Shown here piece by piece: positions 18,927 to 30,844 of a stretch of DNA of 64,000 nucleotides (the first letter of the stretch is position 1; every line of letters starts with the position of its first letter). Made by a program: the position numbers and the translations under genes. Under the pieces are notes generated by a model. The model saw nothing but the letters and a program-made list of their open reading frames with translations. It was not told the DNA's origin and searched no databases. The stretch is from positions 20,336,044 to 20,400,043 of the forward strand of contig NC_072897.1 in the NCBI RefSeq assembly GCF_027943255.1, in the 5' to 3' direction. The stretch is from Anastrepha obliqua. Its lineage: Eukaryota > Arthropoda > Insecta > Diptera > Tephritidae.

Positions 18927-19892
18927 GAAGATATATAACAAATGGTATGGTGTTGCAGCACGTCGATCTGATCTACGCAGCTCACTCGATGTTATAGTAA
19001 ATGGTGTTACTCGAACTTTTTCTCGGAAAGTTCTAAATTTACCCAAGTAGATCACTGGAAATGACAGTTCTTTGGCATGCTCATTGAATAGTAGACTATT
19101 TGGAATATTTTGTTCACCTGGTGCAATGCGAAGATACTGATCTTCATTCTACAGAAGGGTTTGTTGTTGAGCAGAATGAGATTCATCCATAAGAATATGT
19201 TCACTTACATATTCGAGACACTTACTCTTTGTGACGTAATTTGTTCCTCATTGAACAAGGCTTCATCAATAGTTTTTCCGTCCATACGATAAAGGGGAGA
19301 TGATATTAGATAAAGCAACCAAGCGAGTTTATTTACCATTCCGTACAGATAGCTTGTTCGATGAATTTTCTGCGCTTGATGTGTACATTTATGCAGTAAT
19401 CATCATCAATGTTTCGTGGGAGATTTTTAATCATGGTATTCATACAAACTGGCATATTTATAATTTGTCCATAGATCTCATATTGACCATTAACATGACG
19501 CAATTTCCTGATCTGCATAAAGGGAATACGAGTCGATATCAATCTCTCTGATATTATATCGAGCGCTGGTAGATGCTTCGGAATGTCAGGAAATTTAAAT
19601 GCATTATATACTGACCTGGCTGGAATGATCTTCTTATTCAAAGAAAAGAAACACGTATTACAAGCCAAAATATCCTCCATAGATATATTTGGCAAAATAG
19701 TGTGTAAAATTTCCTGGTGTGCCTCTACTGGTTGTTTTAAATCTGCTTTGAACTATAATCTATCGCAAATTGTACAAACATAGCCAAATGGATTATTTGT
19801 AAATTTATTCATAAATTTCTGGTGAGCTTTATAATGTTGAAGATAAGCACTATATGTGTCTCGTTCATTTACATCAATGAGAACATGTGGTA
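18927..19892 (-). pseudogene. Helitron protein, DUF6570-like region
   Basis: The minus frame reads HVLIDVNERDTYSAYLQHYK, then a zinc-like pair CTICDRL, then the frame at 19333-19695 with ACNTCFFSLNKK, SVYNAFKFPDIP and RIPFMQIRKL (the DUF6570 pattern before the Rep domain). After a stop it continues with APGEQNIPNSLLFNEHAKEL and SELRRSDRRAATPYHLL. Several stops interrupt it. The fragment ends before the HUH nuclease motifs. Confidence 0.8.
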
Positions 19893-20105
19893 GTGTTGAT
19901 CAGTGTTGCTAATTTAGCGACTTTGTCGCTAGAATTGACGACTTTTACTTGAGTCTTGGCGACAAAAAAAAAGTTTTGGCGACAAAAATGATTAAGTGAC
20001 TTATCTGGCGACTTTTGGAGAGCAAATCAAAACCATTTTAGGCAATATATACTTTTCTATCAACTTGATTACCCGTGAATGCCCTTTACCTTTCATACTC
20101 TAGAG

Positions 20106-22475
20106 CAGTGGTCGCCAACCCGTCGATCGCGAGCCACCGGTAGTTCGCAAAGGCAATTCTGGTAGCTCGCGCTGCTCACGTTGCAAAAAATCCAAAAGTC
20201 TGAAAATCATACCAGTATTAGCAAATTTCAGAAATTTTCATAATAAATAGATAAACAGCGGCAACACTTCGGTAAGCGATTTCGCGCCGACAAACACGAC
20301 GCGAAGTCGCGTCTCCGTTCAAGGATCGGCTGGAACCGATTAGCGTGTTCGAGAATTTTTTGGCTTTATATATACGCAATGCACGTCGACATTCCGCTCA
20401 GTTTAATACTGAACGGCATTATCAACGTTCTGCGTGCAGCGGTTGGGTTAGAGTTCGAAACTTTATGGCAAGCAGTAGTAAGAAGGCGAAGACATACCAT
20501 TTCCATTCGGAATGGGAAGAACAATACTTCTTCACAGAAGTTAAAGGCAAAAGTGTTTGTTTGTTATGTAATACATCTGTGTCAGTTCCTATAAAAGGAA
20601 ATATTGAGAGGCATCATAAAACTGTACATTCGAATTTTGAGAAGGCATTCCCGTTAAATTCTGCCACCAGAAAAGAAAAACTGAAACATTTAAAAATCCA
20701 GTTAATTGGACAACAGTCAATATTTTTGAAAACAATCGACAAAAATAAGGCTGCAACTGAAGCATCTTATCGTGTTTCCCAGATAATTGCACAAAAGAAA
20801 AAACCTTATGAAGACGGGGAAATCATAAAACAAGCATTTTTGGAAGCTGCAGATTCTTTATTCGCCAACTTTAGAAATAAAGACGAAATAGTGTCTGCTA
20901 TAAAATCTATGCAACTTTCTGCTAATACAGTGATGAGGCGAGTAGTTAAGAAGTGACTTGGATAACTGTATTTATTTTTCACTGCAACTGGATGAATCAA
21001 CAGATGTAGTTGACACCTCACAGAGAAAATTCCAATATCAAAAATAGTAGGCCTGACAACTGACGGTACTCCAGCTATAGTAGGTTGTGATAAGGGGCTC
21101 GTGGCGCTATATCATAAGGATGAAAGTTTTCAACAATTTCTTAGTTACCACTGTATTATACATCAGCAAGCATTATGTGGAAATTTTCTAAACTTGAACA
21201 ACGTTATGAAACTGGTGGTGAAAATTGTGAACAAGATTAGAGCTCAAGCGTTACAAAGAAGATTATTTAAAGCCTTGGCTGATGAAATTGACGGAGAGCT
21301 ACTTCTTCACTCTGAAGTGAGATGCTTAAGCAGAGGACGAGTGCTCAAACGTTTCAATGATGTCCTGCCTGCTATACTCCAATTTTTCAAAGAACGCGAT
21401 GAACCGATTTCTGAACTGGAAAATTCGACTTGGCTCAGAGATTTTGGTTTTCTTGTGGACATTACAGAGAAATTAAATGAGTTTAACTGGCAGCTTCAAG
21501 GCAGGGATAAAGAATTAGCGGAAATGATTTCTGATATAAATGCATTTATTACAAAACTTGAATTCTGGGAACAAAACCTAAAAAACCGCGATACTAAACA
21601 TTTTCCTATTCTTTCCGAAAAGATATCCAAAAATCTATTAGAGCCCTATGACAGTAAATATAATATGGAAATAGTTTCTAACTTGAAGGAAAACTTCAAA
21701 AATCGTTTCAAGGATTTCAGCAAACTTGCTTTAGTGACGCAATTTGTTGTTTCACCCTTCATGGACATTAATATACAACAGTTTGTAACTTGTGTTATGA
21801 ACAACTTTGGCGAAGACATTGCTGTGACAGAAATGGAACTGATTGCTTTTCAAAGTGACTTGACTTTAAAATCTTTAGGTTCAAATACAAAATGTATATG
21901 GACTTTAGTAAGTAAAGATAAGTATTCAGTTTTATGTCGTGTTGCGTTGAAAGTGAAAGCGTTATTCAGTTCAACTTATTTGTGTGAATCTTCTTTTTCC
22001 AATATGAAATTTATTAAAAATAAATACCGCAATCGGCTTACAGATATACATTTGGATAACTGTATTCGAATGGCTGTATCAAATTATACTGCAAATATTA
22101 AAAAAATTATCGATGAGTCAGAATGTCAACCTTCTCATTAAATATGCTCTTTTTATCTGCCCATATTTTATTTATATAATAATGTACTATTACTGTTTTG
22201 TTGTTTTTTTAAGTCGCTTGTGATTTGCCATTATGACTGCAAAAAATTTTGTTACGATTGATAGGTGTGAACATGGATGTAGTTATTCATAAGTATAAGC
22301 ACTATAAGTCATAAGTTTATTATATATAGAACGTATATTAGTAAAATAAATACATGTATTGTATGTCGAATATAACTGTGTATTATTTAATTTATGTTGG
22401 CTTGTGCAAGTAGCTCGCTGTTTATTTCAAAATCTTGAAAGTAGCTCAACACATTGAAAAGGTTGGCGACCACTG
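20106..22475 (+). mobile_element. hAT transposon with 8-bp duplication
   Basis: Termini CAGTGGTCGCCAACC and GGTTGGCGACCACTG form the inverted repeats. The 8-bp duplication CTCTAGAG is exact at 20098-20105 and 22476-22483. The interior carries one broken transposase of the ZBED/GTF2IRD2-like hAT type. It sits in the non-coding interior of the MITE. Confidence 0.92.
20465..22141 (+). pseudogene. hAT transposase, internal deletion
   Basis: Start MASSSKKAKTYHFHSEWEEQ is chosen at 20465. A BED zinc finger (CLLCN ... HHKTVH) lies at residues about 30-60. The frame stops at 20956. Shifted remnants carry LQLDESTDVVDTSQ, the first catalytic Asp region, and then TTDGTPAIVG. A segment between them seems deleted. 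The last frame 21101-22141 has HCIIHQQALCG, LLLHSEVRCLSRGRVLKRF and the C-terminal dimerisation region LCESSFSNMKFIKNKYRNRL. Frameshift plus deletion make it inactive. Confidence 0.85.
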
Positions 22476-23203
22476 CTCTAGAGTAACAATTTACTGACTA
22501 TAGATAAAATAAGGCACTACCTATTGGATAACACACCACACGTTGATAAATTATCGATCTATAATTGAAATTTTAAATTTATTTTTACTTTAAAATTTTT
22601 TATGAAATTAACAAAAATCATACGTTGTATTAAGAAATAATAAAATATATTATATTCCAATTCAATTACACTTTGTTTCTCACAATTGTACTGAGTAACC
22701 AAATTATTTTTACCACTGATCACATAAGAGCAATGCGGTCGGGGAATCCCCGGATTTTATTATGTTCTGTACGTGAAACAATTGAATTGATATCGGCTCA
22801 GTTTATTGTTTACTATCCTCTAGCTTACTTACTTTTTAATTCATTTTAAGTAAATATAAAATATTTAAATCTATCTCGAGGTTGCTTAAATAATGGATTT
22901 ACCTCTGAAAAAAAGCAGTATTTCAGGAGATTGAAACTAACTTCCGTTGATCTCAAATTTCAGTAGAGTTGGCATTACTGGCTTAATTATTATTCACCTA
23001 AAAATTTTAAGTCCGCAGCTGGCCTCTTGTGCATCTCTCAGAATGAAATTTAGGATCCGCCCCAGATGGAGTTAGCGACTTTCTAGCGACTTTTGATATT
23101 GGCCCTAGCAACTCAGATTTATTGGCGTTGGCAACACTGGTATTGGTTCTTGTCTAACGGCTGAAGTGGCGAGAGGGTCACACTCTATTTCCAATGTTTG
23201 AGA

Positions 23204-23870
23204 TTATAACACCTCTGTAAAATCAAATAGTATATCACTCACATTCCAAGAAACATTCACAATAACTGGAGAAACAACTGGTCTTTGGTCGATAATAGTA
23301 TTGGCATCTTCCAGCATCTTTCTTCGCTGTCTATATTCACGCCACCGCTGAGCGACTGATTTCCTCGTCTTTGTGGATGTAGTTGAGGTCGTATTCATTG
23401 GACTTTGCGATGAATTGGCCTGGTGCTCGTCGGCTTGAACGACAATTATTCTTCCCTCAGTATTTTCAACAGGAACTTGAGCCTGCTCAGCTTGGCCACT
23501 CGTTTGTGATAAATATTGATGCAATATGTTACCATCGTCTTTGCTGGTAGTAGATTGTAGAATGTCTGGATTGAGTATGGGTAATTCACTTGGCCCAAAG
23601 AAATTCGTTGAGGATGACTCCTCGACTGCATTTCTCAAAGCCTTCTGTTGAGCCCTAGATTGTCAATTGCGTCGTGCTGCTCTTTGCGCTGGCGGTTTTT
23701 CTTGTTTCGACAATTTTTTGCGAGCTCTGTATTCTTTAGCACCTTCAGCAGGTGTTTCTGGTATATTGAAGTCTATAACAAATAGTAATACCGAATTGGA
23801 ATCAACAATATTTTTTATGGTAATCCAATAAAATAATATAACTATTATATAATTATACTTACAAATACTC
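23204..23870 (-). pseudogene. Helitron protein N-terminus
   Basis: On the minus strand PAEGAKEYRARKKLSKQEK and PAQRAARRN are followed after one stop by SRAQQKALRNAVEESSS and later AQRWREYRQRRKMLED. Such Arg-rich repeats open many insect Helitron proteins. A long Gln, Ser and Thr-rich linker lies between. The frame then runs toward the MITE boundary at 23139. Confidence 0.55.
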
Positions 23871-23879
23871 AAATTAGTG

Positions 23880-26090
23880 ATTTCAAATCGGGTTTAGTAA
23901 GGCACAGCAGTTTTTCCTCAACAGTACCTGTGAACTGTGTTAGTTAGATCTTTCATAATCACAATATACTGATATTTAGTTTCTTCGTATAGATACTAAA
24001 TTTAACGTAGCATAATTATAAAAATTTACAGGTTTTAATACATACCTGTTCTAACTGGAAATTAATTAGCAAATTTTAACTTCACTTTCACTGAATATAT
24101 ATTTAAATATTAAATAATATTTAATAATAATAATAATTTTGATGAACACGTGGACTACACAAATCCGCGTCGTTTCTACGTGTCTAGGCGTCTGCGTCTT
24201 CTCGCCCCTGTAATATCTCGCGCATGCGCGTGTATACGGATGTCACCATATGACATAGGCCGTAGGCTACAGTATATGGCATAGTATTAGCAGAGAATGT
24301 TAATGCAATGAGAAGGTGCAAATGTTACTGTGAGCTTTTTTTAGTACAATTGAGATTTGAAAGATTTGTAGTAAGGAAATTTAGCACACCGAGTTTATAG
24401 ACACCACACTGACTTTTCCCCACACAAAAATTAGAAACACCACACATCTTTCACCTCAACACACAACACATTTCTCACCTCGACATTAAGCCAATTAAAT
24501 TTTTACTATTTTCGTATTTTTGAAATAATAAGCGAATACGTAAAATTTATTGCATAATTTTTTTTCAATTACATAGGAAAATAGGCGGTGCGTTTATTTC
24601 TTCGACTGCTTATTTTTTTACCATTTTGTTACTTTTGAAATGATAAGCGGATACATAAAATTTATTACACAGTTTTTTACGATTACATTAAAAAAAAAAA
24701 ATTTAAAAACGAAAAAAAAAAATTTGTCACGTGGGGAGGATAAATACGCAGAGCGTTTATTTCTGCGCCTGCGTTGTGAACAAAAAGTTTGTGATGTCTA
24801 CGTAGATACATATGTATGTATGCGCGCGACGCGAATAAGTTTTAATAAATTCTGAAAGAAATTCGTGACGTTTTTCATTACATACATTCATAATTGAACG
24901 TATACTCTATATGTACATAAATGATGGTATATGACAATATACATAATATGCATGTATGTACATGTCAATAGGAGGTATTTTGATTCAGAAAATAAAACGG
25001 TTTAAGATAAATCAACACTTATTTTATATTGTATGTCAATTTATAGTTATGTATTCGACAGCATTTACATACATATGTATGTATGTACATTTGTATATGA
25101 AAAACAATAATGCACAAGCGCAAGAACATCATCTTCCTTTCATACATATGTACATATGCATGTATGCCCAATAACCTTGACTTATGTATGTACACATGTC
25201 ACAGCTCATCACATTCTTACAATAAATCAAATACACATACGTACTAGTGAACGAGTTTCTTCCTAACAAGTGCAAACACAATTCTGCTCTATGTATGTAC
25301 ATATATGTACCCACCTTATGTCCTAGCATATATACATACATATATACCTACTTGCCTTCTAAACTTCCTACAAATTGTATTCATATGTTACTACATCCAT
25401 GCACGTTCATACATTCATGCATATATGCGCGAGCACAGCGCTCCCTTCTTGCATCCGTGTACTTTTGTCTTTCACCAGTCGATATTCCTAATATTGTACT
25501 TACAAAAACAAAATACTTTGATAGACGCAAAAGCAACAGCAACCGCAACGCGATGGCCGCTTTGCCACCACACATTCTAAAATGTTCTAGAACACAACAA
25601 AAACACATACCTCACATGCGCAAGTCGCCCGAAGCTAAAATCTAAGCCTAGCGACTACAAAAACAAAATACATTCGTAGACGCAGTCGCAGCGGCCATGA
25701 TTCTATCAGCGATGGCGCTGAACAATTTAGAACAAAAACAAAAAGATCATTCATAAGTTTGAGCTCATATTTCAATTTCATTCATAAAACGAGCCGCCCA
25801 TATGCCAATTTTCGCGACTATTCGAAAATAGTCAATATTGGAATATTTCGCGTGGAATTATTTGCCAATATTTGATAAATCTTGAATTTTTGTCATGTCG
25901 AGTGGCCGCGGCTCCGTATGTATGTATGCACCCTTATATGTATGTAAATATGTCTTCTAACTGTTCGACAGTCGCGAGTTAATGCGACTTAGATTCCTTG
26001 AACAATTCCAGCGAATCACACATTTCTGTCCGCAAAGCCTCATATATGTACCCTATGATCAAAAAGTACCGGGAATGTTTAAATAAAACA
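23880..26090. other. AT-rich non-coding region with satellite-like and simple repeats
   Basis: No gene is supported here. Contents: a diverged direct duplication of about 115-125 bp (24513-24630 and 24630-24790, sharing AATAAGCG/GATAAGCG and GCGTTTATTTCT); many CATA/TATG and GTATGTATGTAC clusters (24800-25430); and two imperfect copies of an ACAAAAACAAAATAC unit followed by GACGCA and a CGATGG motif (25500-25590, 25655-25745). Open frames in this stretch are byproducts of the low-complexity repeats. Confidence 0.6.
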
Positions 26091-26249
26091 TTTTTTTTAA
26101 TTTAAAACTTTATTTTGTATTCTGTCTATACTTACAATTCTTAGAAGACATTTTACAAATATTTGGTTACATTTAAGAGTGGCTTTGATTTTAGTACATA
26201 TTAAAGGAATATTTCCAGTGAAATATCCTTTCTATTATTATAAATAAAT

Positions 26250-28952
26250 TCAATATTTTATAGATGGCTCTTGGACGAGCTGAATTGGTGTTTTTCTTTT
26301 CAACCTTAAAAAAACACATGATGGTGACATGAGGGTAGAGGCCAGTTCATTTGGGTGCGATTGAAGTCGATTTCGGTATTTACTGATTACATTTTGTATT
26401 TCCTCTTTTATTGAAGGGATGTCTTGGTCTCGATGAATTTGGGCATTTGTCACATACCACGTAGCGTTGACTAGGGTGCGTAGAGTCTTGGACTGAAAAC
26501 GCTGCAGGATTTCCAAGTTTGAATTTGACGCAGTTCCCCACAGTTGGATTCCGTAAGTCCAGACTGGTTTTATCACAGATTTGTAGAGGATAAGTTTGTT
26601 GTCCATTGAGAGGGTGGATTTGCGGTTTAGCAGCCAGTACATATTACGAAATATTAAACCTAGAGCTTTCCTTTTTGTAAAGATATGCGTTTTCCACGTA
26701 AGCCGTTTATCCAAATGAATGCCGAGATATTTAGCACTATCACATTGCGGAATTGGAATACGGTTTAAGTTGTTTTGTGCGTAGGTGGTTCTTTTTGTGG
26801 TAAAGGTTACGTGTTGGGATTTATGTTCGTTTACTTTCAACCGCCAGCTCCGGAGCCATTTGGAGATTTTATTTATGCTTATTTGGAGCATATAAGAGGC
26901 TTCTACGGGATCCACTGCTGTCGCCATAATAGCGGTGTCATCGGCAAAAGTGCCAGTTAGTACACCTTTTGTGGTTGGCAGATCGTGTATAAAAATTAAG
27001 TACAGGATTGGACCTAATATACTGCCTTGTGGGACCCCAGCTTTAATTTGTTGGAAATTGTAAATTTCATTTTCGTAATTTACGTAGAACATTCGTTGGT
27101 TTAGATATGATTTAAGGAGCTAATAGGCATTTAGTGGTAATTTCTTTTTTATTTTAAAAAGTAGGCCTTGGTGCCACACTCGGTCGAAGGCTTGTGATAT
27201 GTCCAGGAAAACTGCTGAACAGATTTGTTTTCGGTCGAGCGCTGTTTGTATTTTTTCGACAAGTCTATGGACTTGCTCAATTGTCGAATGCTCATTCCTG
27301 AAACCAAACTGATGTTTCGGAATTATTTGTTTGCGTTCGATAAAAACCATTAAACGTTTAAGGAAGATCTTTTCAAAAACTTTTGACAGTATTGATAGAA
27401 GACTGATAGGGCGATAGGATTTCACTTCATCGCCTGGTTTTCCTGTCTTGAGCACCATTTTAATTTCTGCTACTTTCCATTGAGCTGGGAAAATGTTACT
27501 GGTTAAGCATGCATTAAACAAATGGGTAATGAAATTGAAGGGTTCAGGAGGTATTTTTTTGAGAATTTCGGCCGTGATGCGATCATATCCTGGTGCCTTG
27601 TGATCTTTTAGCTTGTTCATAGTGCTAACTATTTCACTTTTGGTGAACTTTTTCATCGGTAGCTCCATTTGGTAGGGTTCGTTTAAAAAGGCAGCAACAG
27701 TACTGTCAAAACAAAGATCAGCTTCAGTATCGTTGGGTGTAAAAATATCTTTTAGATATTTAGAAAAAAGCTCAGATTTCTCGATTGCGGTTTTCGCCCA
27801 TGAACCATCTTTTTTACGAAGTGGAGGACGGTGCTCTTTTGTGGTACTTACTTTTTGGCTGACTTTCCACAGGGAATAATTGGTGAGGTGTGTTGGTTCC
27901 AAACCCCATAGAAACTGCCTCATTTCTTTATCGTGTTGCTCTTTCAATAATAATTTTATTTCTTTTGATAATTTGTTAAAACGGCTTTTATATTCAGGAA
28001 ATCTTGTTTGTTGCCATAATTTTCTTGCCTGGCGTTTCTCTTTCAGTTTGTTTCTTAGGAAGATACCGATGTTTGAATTTCTTTGTGTACGAGTATGAGG
28101 ACTCACATGAGTGGTGGATGACCACGCTGCATCCTGGATGCATTTTGTTAGATATTCGGTAGCCTCGATTATATCTTCCTCGTTTTTTAGAGCAATTTTT
28201 ATGCCAAGTGTCGACGTCAAAATGGTTTTAAATTGAGTCCAATTTGTACGGCTGTTGGTAAGTTGGCAGTTTTGGGGCCTATTTTCGAGTTTACCATTTA
28301 TTGTGATTATCACTGGCGAATGTTCAGAAGAAAGATCCAGGCAGGATTTACAGGTTATCTGCAGGTACGACAGCCCTTTGATGACACAAAAATCAACAAG
28401 GTCGGGAATCTTTTTTGGGTCTGAAGGCCAATAAGTTGGCTCTCCCGTTGAGAAAACTTTCAAGTTCATTGATGTCATTGCGTTGTGCAATTCGCGTCCC
28501 TTTGTTGTCGTAAGCCGAGAACCCCATAGTGTATTTTTTGCACTATAGTCACCTCCTGCTATAAAGCCTACTCCCAGGGTTTTAAAAAACTTAACATATT
28601 CTATATTTTTAATTTTGTGTTTAGGTGGGCTGTATATTGCAGAAATAAGTAATGCACCGATTGAGTCTTGTGCTATGACATTTGTTGCTTGAATTTCCTC
28701 TGTTCTATAATGTGTGGATTCATAGTGCTTGATTGATTTCTTTATAAGAATAGCAGAGCCTCCGTGAGCAGATCCGTCAGGATGCATTGTGTGATAGCAA
28801 CAGTAGAACGGAATATTGAAAAAACTCTTTTTGGTGAAATGGGTTTCTGATACTAAGAAGATGTCTATATCGTGTTTTTGCAAGAAAATTTTTAACTCAT
28901 TTGAGTGTTGTGACAGCCCATTTGCATTCCACAAAGCAAGGTTTAAGGGCAT
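26250..28952 (-). pseudogene. Jockey ORF2: endonuclease and reverse transcriptase, one in-frame stop
   Basis: About 900 residues from MPLNLALWNANGLSQHSNEL. The AP-endonuclease part (residues 1-220) shows SETHF and SSEHSPVIITI, but its GDFNAKH-type motif reads GGDYSAKNTLWG, with the Asn and His positions changed. Reverse transcriptase follows: KSYRPISLLSILSKVFEKI, FLDISQAFDRVWH, AGVPQGSILGPILYLIF, and FADDTAIM for the active site. The C-terminal region has KSVIKPVWTYGIQLWGTAS. A single TAA at 27120-27122 separates two parts that share one frame. Otherwise it is open, so inactivation is recent or readthrough of one codon. Confidence 0.9.
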
Positions 28953-29640
28953 GGAATATGGGGCTTTTGGACAAGACTTACTAAAAGGTTTGTCATGGCA
29001 GTCATTTGGCTCATTACATCTCTTAATAGCTTCATCATTTCCCGGATTTCGCTGATCAAGGCGTTGTTTTCGTTGGTATTTTGGTTTATTTCACTACTAG
29101 CAACTTGTGCATACGATAGCTTCTGTTGGTTAAAATTTAGTTGTACTTGTTGCTGGCTTGGATCATTTTGGGCGCTCTGAGATGGCATTATCTTCTTCCT
29201 TAGTCCAGGAAAGGAGGTTGCTTGCAGCTTTTTATATACGGTGCATCCTTTATAGTTCGCCGGGTGATTACCCTCACACAGTGCACATTTGACGTCTTTG
29301 GATCTCGTCTTTCGTTCGCATTCAGATGTTAAATGATCGCCTGCGCACTTAACGCATTTGGCTTGTCTTCGACAGCCAGATTTTGTATGGCCATAGTTTT
29401 GGCATCGCGAACACTGTGGCAGATCGCGTTTTGGCCGGGGGGGTTCAAAAGTAATACGACTGTGGAGTAAGTTTCTAATATCATAGATTGATTTATTGTT
29501 AGGATTTTGCACCATTTCTACGACAAACATTGGCAGTGCTCTTTTGTTTTGAGAGTGTTTCATATTCCAAACATTTGTGACAGAGTGACCATATTCCTTT
29601 AATGCAAGTTTGATTTCTTCAGGTTCAACTGACGGCTTTC
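28943..29640 (-). pseudogene. Jockey ORF1 (nucleic-acid chaperone) lacking its start
   Basis: The frame runs back to about 29640 as KPSVEPEEIKLALKEYGHSV, the PRE_C2HC region, then three zinc knuckles: CSRCQNYGHTKSGC, CVKCAGDHLTSEC and CALCEGNHPANYKGC. A Gln- and Asn-rich tail ends with IPCP, overlapping the ORF2 start by about 10 bases. The N-terminus is missing because of 5' truncation. Confidence 0.85.
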
Positions 29641-30400
29641 TGGATGCATATTAGAAAATTTTCTCATCAATATGTGTATGTAAGTAGTTCAGATTTGACT
29701 AAAGAGATTAAATATAGGAATGCATATTCATATGATTGCCTTTATGGCTGTTTTACATATAAATCAATTCAAAAGAAGTATGAATAATGTTATATAGAAA
29801 ATAAATTTCTAAATAATAGGTATTAGAAAAACCTGAATTCACTATTTTAAATCAATTCTAATTAAACCAAATACAAAAAATTAAATAAAAATATCGAACA
29901 AAGAAAAATACTTAAGGGACTTGAACCTGAGTCAAATATGGGACGATGTACTGCATACACGACACGTCTTTCACGATTGCGCTAAAATATAATTACTAAT
30001 AAACTTTTCTAAATCAGTCATTTATTCGATTCACAGTTTTATATGCACATATTCTTCGTTAGTTGAAAGTTTGTATGCGGAATTATATGCATATGTATGT
30101 GTGTATGCGCGTTTGGCTTTCTGGACGGATATTAGAATGATATTTTCTCATCAATATATTTTGGATTTGATGAAAGAGATTAAAGACATATGTATGTACA
30201 TACATATTTTTTGTTTTGATTGATTAATATAAAAATCAGGTCATATCCAGTATGAACTATTTTATACCGAAAAGAAATTTCCATTTATGAAATACAAATG
30301 CATTTTGCTTCACTCTCATAACCTTCTGTACATGGGTAGTTGCCAATAGAATGATTGTAATATTTACTATATCAAGCATCCCACGCTTTTAACTCTAATT
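29637..30400. repeat. Diverged direct repeats in non-coding DNA
   Basis: CTTTCTGGATGCATATTAGAA and TTTTCTCATCAATATGTG (29637-29680) recur as CTTTCTGGACGGATATTAGAA and TTTTCTCATCAATATATT (30117-30160). Similarity continues through AAGAGATTAAA and onward to about 29830 and 30300. The unit is about 480 bp apart and the first copy abuts the truncated LINE. No coding sequence is seen. Confidence 0.55.
29922..29997 (-). other. tRNA-like sequence, possible SINE head
   Basis: On the minus strand TTTTAGCGCAATCGTGAAAG resembles a polymerase III A box. CAGGTTCAAGTCCC about 50 bases later closely matches the B box. The anticodon arm has a loop of irregular size, so it is not a good functional tRNA. A T-rich tract follows. 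It lies within the direct-repeat region. Confidence 0.4.
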
Positions 30401-30844
30401 TGAATTATTCTATTTGTATCTTAATTTTTGTTACAATTCTGTTCAGAAGTAATTGACTATGACCTGCAATCTCGAAAACAGTGCGCGCCATTTCTTTGAA
30501 GTGCATAAATTTCGAAAGGCAGACATATATTCTACATGGCAATATATAATTCGTGTCAATCGAAGTCGTAGTTTTCGCAAGACAGCTGTTGAAATTAAAA
30601 AAAGGCATTTTTGACGTTTTTTACTAAAATATCAAAGTTTATTAACTTTTTTCTGGAACAAAAAATTATTTTATATCGACATAAGATAGGTTTTCTAAAA
30701 GACAATTTTGTCACCTACATTTTAAGCCTAAGTTTGTCTGAATCTACGAAAAATTGTAGAAGTTATGACCCATAGAGTCAACACGTATAATTTTGCAGCT
30801 TTTGACTTGGTTATGTTTGAGGTCGAAAATACGCTTTTACTCTC

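Larger units (their letters stand above)
19901..23139. mobile_element. hAT-like non-autonomous element (MITE) hosting a second hAT
   Basis: Ends are CAGTGTTGCTAA on the left and its inverse TTGGCAACACTG on the right. The flanking 8-mers GTGTTGAT (19893-19900) and GTATTGGT (23140-23147) agree at six of eight bases, as expected for an old hAT duplication. Outside the nested element it has about 870 bp, with no coding sequence, and many GCGACTTT/GTCGC motifs near both ends. It interrupts the Helitron frame. Confidence 0.65.
18927..23870 (-). mobile_element. Helitron fragment, N-terminal Rep-helicase part, split by a MITE
   Basis: Minus-strand coding runs from about 23870 to 23140 and resumes from 19900 to 18927. 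The interruption is the hAT-like element at 19901-23139. The helicase and the catalytic Rep motifs are missing, so the copy is truncated at 18926 where a LINE adjoins. Neither Helitron terminus is identified. Confidence 0.75.
26092..29640 (-). mobile_element. Jockey-clade LINE, nearly complete
   Basis: Minus-strand element with two overlapping ORFs and a short A-rich 3' tail at about 26092-26100. The first ORF is cut at its 5' end near 29640, so only the 5' untranslated region and the start of ORF1 are missing. ORF2 has a single stop. It is the best-preserved LINE in the window. Confidence 0.9.

Noticed and set aside
19300..19551. Plus-strand frame of 83 codons
   Set aside because: It is antisense to the Helitron coding region, which has recognisable motifs.
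25247..25645. Open frames up to 132 codons in 24640-25645
   Set aside because: They are rich in Tyr, Thr, Met and Ile from CATA/TATG repeats, with no domain or splice support.
26045..26090. Possible mariner terminus (ATCAAAAAGTACCGGGAATG)
   Set aside because: It resembles ends of some mariner elements, but no matching inverted partner or coding sequence was found nearby.
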